DNA of 34,648 bases from Acidobacteriota bacterium (GTDB taxonomy: Bacteria > Acidobacteriota > Vicinamibacteria > Marinacidobacterales > Marinacidobacteraceae). Position 1 is the first letter of the stretch, and each line of letters begins with the position of its first letter. This document shows positions 9,511 through 16,141 of this stretch, one piece after another. The DNA lies in NCBI GenBank assembly GCA_009835985.1, contig VXWI01000107.1, positions 1 to 34,648 on the forward strand, written 5' to 3'. Under the pieces are notes generated by a model. The model was given only the letters and a program-made list of their open reading frames with translations. It did not search any database and was not told the origin of the DNA. The translations under genes and the position numbers were made by a program.

Positions 9511-10241
9511 CGCTGTCTTCTCCTTGAGACTCCGAAAACGCGGGCTTCCGGCTCTCTTTAAGCGTGCCGTGACGAGATCGTCAAGACCTAAGGCCTGAGG
9601 ACTACACGGAACCGGATTCGGAGTGATCAGCAAGCAGCTCCGGTTTCTTAGGGACAGATCCGACAAGGGACTACGCTCCCGGTGCCCCTGGGGAAGCGAC
9701 GATGTCCTCGATCCCCGCGAGGGCCACCACACTCGCCTTCATGATTACGCGTCGGTGGTCAAGGAGGTCCGTCGCCTACGGTACGAGAGGCTGGGCGCGG
9801 TTGCTCCACGAGCGCTACATGTGCTCGCGGCCGGTCGAGCGCATCGGGGTCTGACCGGGCAAGCGGCGTCCTCCGGTTGTGCGGTGACGGGGTGCAGACA
9901 GCGTGTGCCGCTTGGTGCCACCGTTCGGGCCGCTCGGCGCGGCGTTGCTGGCCCAGTAATCCGTAAGCGATCCCGAAGTGGGGCGACGCCATGTTGTCTC
10001 TGGCATTCCGCTCGGTTTGTGGTGTCCTACCCGAGGTCTTTGCTCTCCCCTGCGACTTCCAACCTTTCTTTAGCTGGCGAATCCGGGACGGTCAAACCAC
10101 CGTCGGCGCGGACCGTCGCGGATTTGCCAAAGAGCACCGATGCGGCTAAATACGAGTGTTGCCGCGGTTGCGGTGGTCTGACTCGGACGCGAATCCCAGT
10201 CGCGGTTAGACGAACAGGCCACTCCGGCTGGGGGAGAGCGA
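9511..10241. other. Gene-poor stretch upstream of the sigma factor gene
   Basis: No convincing gene is seen in these 731 bases. The longest open frame (9623-10282, plus) encodes an Arg/Cys/Ser-rich sequence without domain character. The region starts at the promoter side of the leftward lipoprotein gene and ends at the rightward sigma factor gene, so it should hold two divergent promoters, though no clear -35/-10 pair stands out. Its one distinct structure is the long inverted repeat at 10077-10127. Confidence 0.5.
10077..10127. promoter_or_regulatory. Long inverted repeat, possible leader hairpin of the sigma factor gene
   Basis: Two 17-base arms (10077-10093 and 10111-10127) match at 15 of 17 positions as inverted repeats around a 17-base loop. 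The sequence GACGGT in the left arm can instead pair with ACCGTC at 10099-10104 inside the loop, so the RNA could switch between a long and a short hairpin. The element ends 114 bases before the GTG of the sigma gene. This could be a leader attenuator, or an operator if bound as DNA. The structure is directly visible. The role is inference. Confidence 0.45.
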
Positions 10242-11315
10242 GTGATCACGAGCGTGCATCGGAAACGCACAACCGAAGATGATCTGCTGGACTGGGGCTA
10301 CGGCGGGGAGGTCGCGGGAGCGGGCGGTGAAGAGTTGGAGGCGTCGGGAGAACCCGGTGTTTCGGCACCAGAACAGACCGGTGCGTGTAACAGCTTGGCG
10401 CTTTATCTCCGGGATGTGCGTCGCCAACCCCGGATGTCAGCCAGCAATACCGGGCGATGGCGTTGCGCCTTACGCGACGGGAAGGCTGCGACGGCCTTCC
10501 TCGGGAACGGACGCAGGATCCCCGGTGAGGTCGTCGAAGCCAACCGCCAGGTGGTCATCGAGGCGAACCTCGCTCTCGTCGTCCGGATGGCAAGACGCTA
10601 CGAGCGCTTCGGCCTCCCCTTGGAGGATCTCATTCAGGAGGGGAACATGGGCCTGCTAGCCGCGGCCGAGCGGTTCGATCCCGAGCGGGGTGTGCCATTC
10701 CCGATCTACGCTACCGCCTGGATTCGGCAGGCTATCTGCCGTGCGATCTCGATCCAGACCCGCACGATCCGAATCCCGCTCGAAGCGCTCGGTCTCCGGC
10801 GGCAAGCGTCTAGGGTGTGGGCGGACCTGGAGCAGGAGGCCCATAACGAATCCCTCCTTTCAGGTCGCTATCGGGCACCCACGGTCGAAGACTGTGCCCG
10901 CAAGCTCGGGGTCTCGACGGAACACCTTCGGACAACCGTCCGACGGCTGCCGGAAGTGGCGTCCCTCGACGCGCCTCTAGGGCCGGAAGGGGAGCCACTG
11001 CTCTCCTACCTCGCGGAGGCCTCGGGCAAGAACCCCGAGGACTGCGCCGCCGCGGAAGAAAGCCGGTCGCGCATCGAGGCTTGGTTGCGGGCGTTGCCGG
11101 ATCGCACCCGGTTCATCCTCCAGCGCCATTATGGTCTCGATGGCAATGGGGCAGTCGGTTTCGCGGAGATTGGCCGCGAGCTGCATCTCAGTCGGGAGAG
11201 GGTCCGCCAGCTTCACAACAATGCGCTCAGGCGCCTCCAGAGTGATTCCTGGGTAGACACTTCGGCGAGCGGACGCCGACACGTAGCGCGCCGGAACCAA
11301 ACCCCTCGATCCTGA
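10242..11315 (+). CDS. Sigma-70 family RNA polymerase sigma factor (RpoD/RpoS-like)
   Basis: This 357-residue sigma factor would direct RNA polymerase to a set of promoters. The start is GTG 10242 with GGGGGAGAG just upstream. A region 1.2-like start lies at about 50-62 (SLALYLRDVRRQP). Region 2 is at about 102-170 and contains EANLALVV, the GLPLEDLIQEGNMGLL core-binding helix and the YATAWIRQAICRAI -10 recognition helix. Region 3 is at about 172-262 and region 4 at about 275-333, with the helix-turn-helix FAEIGRELHLSRERVRQL. The segment at 63-100 lacks the usual acidic region 1.2/2.1 sequence, so it is divergent or locally frame-disturbed. The size is below a housekeeping RpoD and fits a group 2 alternative sigma. 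No anti-sigma gene is recognisable nearby. Confidence 0.9.
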   Translation: MITSVHRKRTTEDDLLDWGYGGEVAGAGGEELEASGEPGVSAPEQTGACNSLALYLRDVRRQPRMSASNTGRWRCALRDGKAATAFLGNGRRIPGEVVEANRQVVIEANLALVVRMARRYERFGLPLEDLIQEGNMGLLAAAERFDPERGVPFPIYATAWIRQAICRAISIQTRTIRIPLEALGLRRQASRVWADLEQEAHNESLLSGRYRAPTVEDCARKLGVSTEHLRTTVRRLPEVASLDAPLGPEGEPLLSYLAEASGKNPEDCAAAEESRSRIEAWLRALPDRTRFILQRHYGLDGNGAVGFAEIGRELHLSRERVRQLHNNALRRLQSDSWVDTSASGRRHVARRNQTPRS

Positions 11316-11705
11316 GTCACGAAGCGCTCGTCCGTACACACTCCTCACGGTCGCTGGCTTCGCGTGCCGTAACCACAACCGCCTCTCGTATCCTCACGAC
11401 CCGAACGGTTACCTCCGGCCGTCGGCCGGTAAGCGTTCGCTCGTGTCGGTATAGGGCAGGCGGTTTTCGAGATTGCCGAACCGACGTGACGTGCGAGCGG
11501 CTCAAGCGACCGTTGCCACGATGCTGCTCAGGTAGCATCTGGTGTCTGGAGGCGTATTCACCATCATCGGCGTTGGCGTAGCGGTAGTTCTTTCCAGCCC
11601 GTCTCTAGCACGTCCCTGAATCGGCCGCGATGAACAGAGTCTCCGAGCCTGCCGGGAGATACATCCAGTAGGCTAACCGGCCCCGGTGAGGGTTAGCATC
11701 CGGGG
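11316..11705. other. Intergenic stretch after the sigma factor gene
   Basis: I see no gene in these 390 bases. Two small hairpins are visible: GATGCT/AGCATC at 11520-11539, and GCTAACC/GGTTAGC at 11672-11697, just before the next possible start. Neither is followed by a T-run. Open frames on either strand are Arg/Ser-rich and look non-coding. Confidence 0.45.
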
Positions 11706-11936
11706 ATGGAAGAGCATGAGCAGAAGGGACTCAGGGCGCTGCTTGCCGCAGCCCTGCTAGGCGTAAGAGATCCGGGCGATCTCGCGGAGCAGCGTCCCGA
11801 CCCCTCTTCGCTGGGGACTACCTGCGGCGGGTGGACGTGTGTCTCGCGGAACTCTGTGCAAAAGGAGGTCTACCTGAGAAGGCAAATCGAGCGAGTGAAG
11901 CAGTTGTGCTTCGGTGGCACCGAGGCGACCGACTGA
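11706..11936 (+). CDS. Possible small protein, unknown
   Basis: A 76-residue frame starting at ATG 11706. The first 30 residues are a plausible amphipathic helix (MEEHEQKGLRALLAAALLG). The middle is Pro/Gly/Cys-rich and the end is a charged helix (KEVYLRRQIERVKQL). No family is recognised and the ribosome-binding site is weak (CCGGGG directly before the ATG). A 7-base inverted repeat precedes it. It could equally be chance coding potential in a gene-poor stretch. Confidence 0.3.
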   Translation: MEEHEQKGLRALLAAALLGVRDPGDLAEQRPDPSSLGTTCGGWTCVSRNSVQKEVYLRRQIERVKQLCFGGTEATD

Positions 11937-12454
11937 CTCTCTGGAACTCGACTTACACTGGTCCTAATTGTGTCAGGTATTGATCGCATAGTGAAGTTTT
12001 CCGCGTGGATCAAGCCATCAGGGACCGAGTCCGGGAACTCCTCGGAAGGACGATCCGTCCAGACTGGAAGGCAACAAGCTCCGTGAGCGGGTGGCCAAGA
12101 TCCTCCGCAACAAGAAGCGGCGGAAGGGCCATCGGACCGGTCGGATCAAGCGCCGCAGCCCCATGGGACCGGTGACTGGGGGATTGGAGACCGCCGACCT
12201 CAATCCCACTGCAGAGCAAGAGTGACGTTTTTCCTATGGGCGGGAAGATCTCGCGGCGCGAGCTTTCTTGCGCGTTTAATCCGTTGGATACTTCCCCCTG
12301 CCGGAGCATGTTGGTCCGTCCTGAGGACCTGACTTGGGTGTCCTCACCCTGCCACTCCTGATGCGCTTGGACGGCTTCCAATGACTCTTCTCCCCCGTCG
12401 GGGCACGTGGTCACGCCCTCAGCCGAGATCCGGCCGCGGAACCCGCAGGTGGTG
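11937..12454. other. Gene-poor stretch with possible gene remnant
   Basis: No intact gene is convincing in these 518 bases. From about 12005 one plus-strand frame reads helical, charged sequence (VDQAIRDRVRELLGRTIRPDWK). Near 12075 the coding look shifts to another frame (LEGNKLRERVAKILRNKKRRKG) that ends at TGA 12223-12225. This is what a small gene with one frameshift would look like, but the segment is short. A hairpin with TGAGGAC/GTCCTCA arms lies at 12322-12346. Confidence 0.35.
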
Positions 12455-12739
12455 ATGGCAGCTCCGTGGGCACTCTGCCCGTTGCTCGATCCGACGGTGC
12501 TGAACTCGGTCGGCCTCGCGTTCGATATCGTGGGTGCTATTCTGCTTTATCGTTTCGGGTTGCCGTCTCGAGCTTCGATGGGCGGAGCGATGACTCAGGC
12601 GGTTGCCGAACAACTCCCGGATGAGCCATTGGGTCGGGCTTCCGCACGGCTCCTGAAACACGCGAAGATCGGCTCGTCACTCGGCGTTGGCTTCCTTGTC
12701 TTCGGTTTCGCACTCCAAATAGTCAGCAACCACCTGTAG
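12455..12739 (+). CDS. Small two-helix membrane protein, conserved-hypothetical type
   Basis: A 94-residue protein from ATG 12455 (GTG 12407 in the same frame is an alternative start; AGGTGG is close to 12455). There are two hydrophobic segments, SVGLAFDIVGAILLYRFGLP near the N-terminus and SLGVGFLVFGFALQIVSNHL at the C-terminus, joined by a charged loop of about 45 residues. This layout, with the DIVGAILL and FALQIVSN signatures, matches a widespread class of short uncharacterised inner-membrane proteins found scattered in accessory regions. No function can be assigned. It lies 57 bases before a second small membrane-protein gene. Confidence 0.65.
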   Translation: MAAPWALCPLLDPTVLNSVGLAFDIVGAILLYRFGLPSRASMGGAMTQAVAEQLPDEPLGRASARLLKHAKIGSSLGVGFLVFGFALQIVSNHL

Positions 12740-12796
12740 TCCATCCTAGATTTAGAGACTGTGGGAATCCCGGCCAACGAGCCAGGGGACAGAGCA

Positions 12797-13132
12797 ATGA
12801 ACAAGTGGTACATGGACGGAAAAGGAGACTCCTCCGCGATGCGCTGGATGGCGATGTACTCCTTCTGGACTGCCGTTGTGCTTTCGTTGATTCAGGCCGG
12901 CATCGCCTTTCAGGCGGCGGGAGCCGATACCGCCGCCGGTGCCGGCAGCCAGGCACCCACGTCGGACCTATTCGGCATCATCGGTTTCTTCCTCTCCGCA
13001 GCGTTCGGAGGGAAGGTGCTACAGAAGGGTCTCCCGGCAGGTGGGATCAGTAAGTTGGAAAGAGGAACGGGCATACCGCCCGACAAAGAGCGGCGAGCCC
13101 ACGGCGTTGAACAGAGCGAGGGCGCTGCTTGA
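12797..13132 (+). CDS. Small membrane protein, holin-like layout, unknown
   Basis: A 111-residue protein. ATG 12797 is preferred because AGGGGA lies about ten bases upstream. The upstream in-frame start at 12761 would overlap that site. The soluble start MNKWYMDGKGDSSAMRWMA is followed by two hydrophobic segments (about residues 20-39 and 58-76, around FGIIGFFLSAAFGGK) and a charged tail (KERRAHGVEQSEG). The short W-Y-x-D-x-x-G-x-x-S opening and two helices recall small phage-type membrane proteins such as holins, but there is no lysis gene near by, so this is only a resemblance. It probably shares a transcript with the small membrane protein before it. Confidence 0.55.
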   Translation: MNKWYMDGKGDSSAMRWMAMYSFWTAVVLSLIQAGIAFQAAGADTAAGAGSQAPTSDLFGIIGFFLSAAFGGKVLQKGLPAGGISKLERGTGIPPDKERRAHGVEQSEGAA

Positions 13133-13516
13133 CCATAACCGACAGCAGCAGCCCCTGACGCGCAGCGGTTCGGCAATCCAGTCTGGAGGCCGGCTGCTCC
13201 TGTAAGCTGGCGACTGGTCCGGAGGGCTCGCCCCATTCCCACACGGGCTCCACCGAACGCTTACGCTGGCCAGCCGTCGCCCAGCCGCCAGCCGTGCGGC
13301 CGTGGGAAAGCGGGACTGGGACGAAGGTAATCGGAACTAGTGATAGACGGAGTGATATCAAGATCGCCTAGAAGGCCTCAAATTGTTGATTTATTTGGGG
13401 TTTATTTGATTTTGATATCGGACCGGAGGTCGGCGCTCCAAGCCGTTTGCGTCACTGCGCGGGGTTGTGAAGTCCCGCCGGACACTCCACACTAGGCCCG
13501 CTCCGGAGGAATCACC
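13133..13516. other. Intergenic region between accessory block and peptidase gene
   Basis: I see no gene in these 384 bases. The first 230 bases are GC-rich and unstructured. The stretch from about 13350 to 13420 is strikingly AT-rich for this genome and holds the repeats listed separately. It should contain the promoter of the S9 peptidase gene, whose ribosome-binding site GGAGGA is at 13505-13510. Confidence 0.5.
13354..13419. repeat. AT-rich inverted repeat enclosing a phased direct repeat
   Basis: GATATCAAGATC (13354-13365) and GATTTTGATATC (13408-13419) form 12-base inverted arms with one mismatch around a 42-base centre. Inside it TTTATTTG occurs twice, at 13390-13397 and 13401-13408, an 11-base period that places both copies on one face of the helix. 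The element lies about 100 bases before the peptidase ATG, so it may be a regulator-binding and promoter site, or the border of the accessory block. Confidence 0.5.
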
Positions 13517-15577
13517 ATGAGAACTCTTCGTATCGCGCTTGCCTCGCTGCTCGCTGCCGGCGCCGCACTCGCCCAGGAGACTGCCGGCGACGGACGGCTG
13601 ACGGCGTCCCACATCCTCGACTGGGAACGGGTGAGCGGCCCGGCCATCGCGCCTGACGGCTCGGTGGTCATCTACACCCGCAGCCACGTGGACCAGTCGA
13701 AGGACCGCTGGAACTCGGAACTGTGGATCGTGAACGCCGACGGCAGCCGCAACCGCTTCCTGACCAGGGGGTCGGGTCCCGTGTGGTCGCCGGACGGCAC
13801 CCGCATCGCCTACCTCGCGGACGCCGGGGACGACGGGAGCCAGATCTTCGTCCGTTGGATGGACGCCGAGGGCGCCACCTCGCAGATCACCCGGGACGGC
13901 CCGACCCCGCGGGACATCCACTGGTCGCCGGACTCGCATCACATCGCCTTCACCCGGATGGTCGCCGCGCCCGAGACCTGGGACCTGCCCTCGATGCCTC
14001 GCACTCCCGAAGGCGCCGAGTGGACGAAGACCCCGAGGATCGTCCGGAAGATGCACTTCCGGCAGGATCGCGTGGGCTTCCTCGAAGAGGGCTACCGGCA
14101 TCTCTTCGTGGTCCCCGCTGACGGCGGGGCGGCGCGCCAGCTCACGGAAGGTGCCTGGCACGTGGGGTCGCGCGGCGCGGTGGGCCTCGACTACGGCGCC
14201 GGGCTCGACTGGACCCCGGACGGAATGGGCCTGGTTTTCGACGCCTCCCGGGCGGACGACGCCGACCTCCGCTACCGCGAGTCGCATATCCACTTCGTGG
14301 ACCTCGCGACCGGAGCCATCCGCCAGATCACCGACAAGCGGGGCCCCTGGTCCGGACCGGTGGTCTCGCCGGACGGGCAGCACGTCGCGTTCAGCGGCTA
14401 CGACTGGACGGAGCAGACCTACAAGGTGAGCGATCTCCAGGTGATCGGGTTCGACGGCTCCGCCATGCGCTCCCTCTCTGCGAGCCTCGACCGGGACGCC
14501 AACAATCCGATCTGGGGCCCTGACAGCGACAGGATCTACTTCACCGCCGACGACCGCGGCTCCCGGAACCTGCACGTGGCCTCGCTCGAGGGTGGAACCA
14601 GTCCGGTGACCGAGGGCACCCACCTGCTCACCGTCAACACGATCTCGGCGACGGGCGTCGCCGCCGCGGTCCGAACCTCCTTCCACGAGCCCGCGGACGT
14701 GGTTGTCTTTCCGGTTTCCGATCCGTCCCGGACGACGCAGGTCACCGCGGTGAACGACGACGTGCTCGCGGGGATCGAACTCGGCGAGGTGGAGGAACTC
14801 TGGTACGACTCGACGGGCGGAACCCGGGCGCAGGGCTGGGTCATCAAGCCTCCGGGCTTCGACCCCACCCGGAAGTACCCGATGGTCCTCCACATCCACG
14901 GCGGGCCCCACGCGATGTACAACGTGGGCTTCAACAATGCCTTCCAGAACTTCGCCGCCAACGACTATCTGCTGCTCTATACGAACCCCCGGGGCAGCAC
15001 CGGTTACGGAACCGATTTCGGGAACGCGATCGACAACGGCTACCCGAGCGTGGACTACGACGACCTGATGGCGGGCGTGGACGCGACCATCGCGCGCGGC
15101 TACGTGGACGAGAGCCGGATGTACGTGACCGGATGCAGCGGCGGTGGGGTGCTCTCCTCCTGGGTGATCGGCCAGACGAACCGCTTCGCGGCCGCCTCGG
15201 TGCGCTGTCCGGTGGTGAACTGGATGAGCTTCGCCGGCACCGCCGACATCGTGCGCTGGGGCTACAGCCGGTACCACGGCTTTCCCTGGGACAACGCCGA
15301 GAAGTACCTCGAGCACTCCTCGCTGATGTACGTGGACCGGGTCACCACCCCGACCCTGCTGATGACCGGCGAGCTCGACCTGCGGACGCCGATGAGCCAG
15401 ACCGAGGAGTACTACCAGGCCCTCAAGGCCGTGGGGGTGCCCACCGAGCTGGTGCGCTTCTACGACGAGTACCACGGGACGAGTTCGCAGCCCTCGAACT
15501 TCATCCGCACCCAGCTCTACATGCTGGACTGGTTCTCGCGCTACACCCGCGAGCCGGCCGGAGAGACCGACCGATGA
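13517..15577 (+). CDS. Secreted S9 family (prolyl oligopeptidase-type) peptidase
   Basis: This 686-residue serine peptidase hydrolyses short peptides, typically acting at the cell envelope. Residues 1-19 are a signal peptide (LASLLAAGAALA). Residues of about 30-400 form a beta-propeller with TolB/PD40-like blades (repeated WSPDG/D and I-A-Y/F strands). The C-terminal alpha/beta-hydrolase domain from about 430 carries the HGGPHAMY oxyanion region, the nucleophile elbow GCSGGG (S541), D621 (GELDLRTP) and H653 (EYHG). The triad is complete. The elbow has Cys-Ser-Gly where many relatives have Trp/Gly-Ser-Tyr. The start is supported by GGAGGA seven bases before ATG 13517. The stop overlaps the downstream cupin start by four bases (ATGA), so the two are translated together. 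Confidence 0.93.
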   Translation: MRTLRIALASLLAAGAALAQETAGDGRLTASHILDWERVSGPAIAPDGSVVIYTRSHVDQSKDRWNSELWIVNADGSRNRFLTRGSGPVWSPDGTRIAYLADAGDDGSQIFVRWMDAEGATSQITRDGPTPRDIHWSPDSHHIAFTRMVAAPETWDLPSMPRTPEGAEWTKTPRIVRKMHFRQDRVGFLEEGYRHLFVVPADGGAARQLTEGAWHVGSRGAVGLDYGAGLDWTPDGMGLVFDASRADDADLRYRESHIHFVDLATGAIRQITDKRGPWSGPVVSPDGQHVAFSGYDWTEQTYKVSDLQVIGFDGSAMRSLSASLDRDANNPIWGPDSDRIYFTADDRGSRNLHVASLEGGTSPVTEGTHLLTVNTISATGVAAAVRTSFHEPADVVVFPVSDPSRTTQVTAVNDDVLAGIELGEVEELWYDSTGGTRAQGWVIKPPGFDPTRKYPMVLHIHGGPHAMYNVGFNNAFQNFAANDYLLLYTNPRGSTGYGTDFGNAIDNGYPSVDYDDLMAGVDATIARGYVDESRMYVTGCSGGGVLSSWVIGQTNRFAAASVRCPVVNWMSFAGTADIVRWGYSRYHGFPWDNAEKYLEHSSLMYVDRVTTPTLLMTGELDLRTPMSQTEEYYQALKAVGVPTELVRFYDEYHGTSSQPSNFIRTQLYMLDWFSRYTREPAGETDR

Positions 15578-16029
15578 CACGCCGCCGCGCCGGTCTTGCG
15601 CTTTCGCTTGCGGTGGGTCTCGGCCTTGCCGCCGGGTTCGCGGCGGGGCGCTCGTCCGCGGGGACCCAGGCTGCCGATCTGGGGCGCTTCGTCAGCGCCA
15701 GCGGCACCGAGCTCGAACTCCTGCTCTCGGAGTCCAATCTCGGTGGAACCGAGATCCAGATCGGGGAGATCACCTGGCCGCCGGGCGCCAACTCCGGGGA
15801 CCACCCGCACGGCGCCACCGAGGTCTTCTACGTGCTCGAGGGCGAACTCGAGCACGTGGTGGACGGGGTCTCCGAGATCCTCGGTCCCGGCGATCTCGGC
15901 TTCGTCCGTCCGCCGTCCGAGGTGAACCACATCACCTCGCCCGATGGTGGCCCGGTCCGGGCACTCGTGATCTGGGCGCCCGGCGGTGAGGGAACCCGGA
16001 TCGTCGGGAACTGGCGGCGGATCGAGTAG
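15574..16029 (+). CDS. Exported or membrane-anchored cupin-domain protein
   Basis: A 151-residue protein with an N-terminal hydrophobic segment after three arginines (RRRAGLALSLAVGLGLAAGFAAG), either a signal peptide or an anchor. A single cupin barrel follows. Motif 1 is GDHPHGATEVFYVLEGELEH with metal ligands H77, H79 and E83; motif 2 is GDLGFVRPPSEVNH with H119. All four metal-binding residues are present, so a metal-dependent enzyme or a small-molecule-binding protein is possible; the substrate is unknown. The ATG at 15574 overlaps the peptidase stop, indicating tight co-expression and perhaps joint action in the periplasm. Confidence 0.85.
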   Translation: MTRRRAGLALSLAVGLGLAAGFAAGRSSAGTQAADLGRFVSASGTELELLLSESNLGGTEIQIGEITWPPGANSGDHPHGATEVFYVLEGELEHVVDGVSEILGPGDLGFVRPPSEVNHITSPDGGPVRALVIWAPGGEGTRIVGNWRRIE

Positions 16030-16141
16030 CACCGAGGCCTCCGGCGAACCGGAGCGCTCCCGAGTTCGTAAAGGGTAGGAGACCTCGGGGTTCGGTGCGC
16101 CCGCCTCCCGGCGCCGCCCCGAGGGAAGGGAGCCTCAGACG

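Noticed and set aside
9623-10282. Plus-strand frame of 219 codons before the sigma factor gene
   Set aside because: Composition is Arg/Ser/Cys-rich and unlike a protein, there is no ribosome-binding site, and it overlaps the better supported sigma start.
12091-12225. Small basic frame from GTG 12091 (44 residues)
   Set aside because: It looks protein-like but has no ribosome-binding site and its helical character continues upstream in another frame, so a remnant is more likely than an intact gene.
12010-12414. Minus-strand frame of 134 codons
   Set aside because: Low-complexity Ser/Arg/Leu sequence without a supported start; not convincing as a gene.
12797-13132. Prophage lysis cassette
   Set aside because: Only one protein has a holin-like layout; no endolysin, spanin or structural phage gene is present.
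13391-15580. Very long minus-strand open frame (729 codons) opposite the S9 peptidase gene
   Set aside because: Its translation is Arg/His/Val/Gly-rich without domains, and it is antisense to a clear peptidase with signal peptide and full triad. Such frames are a by-product of high GC codon bias.
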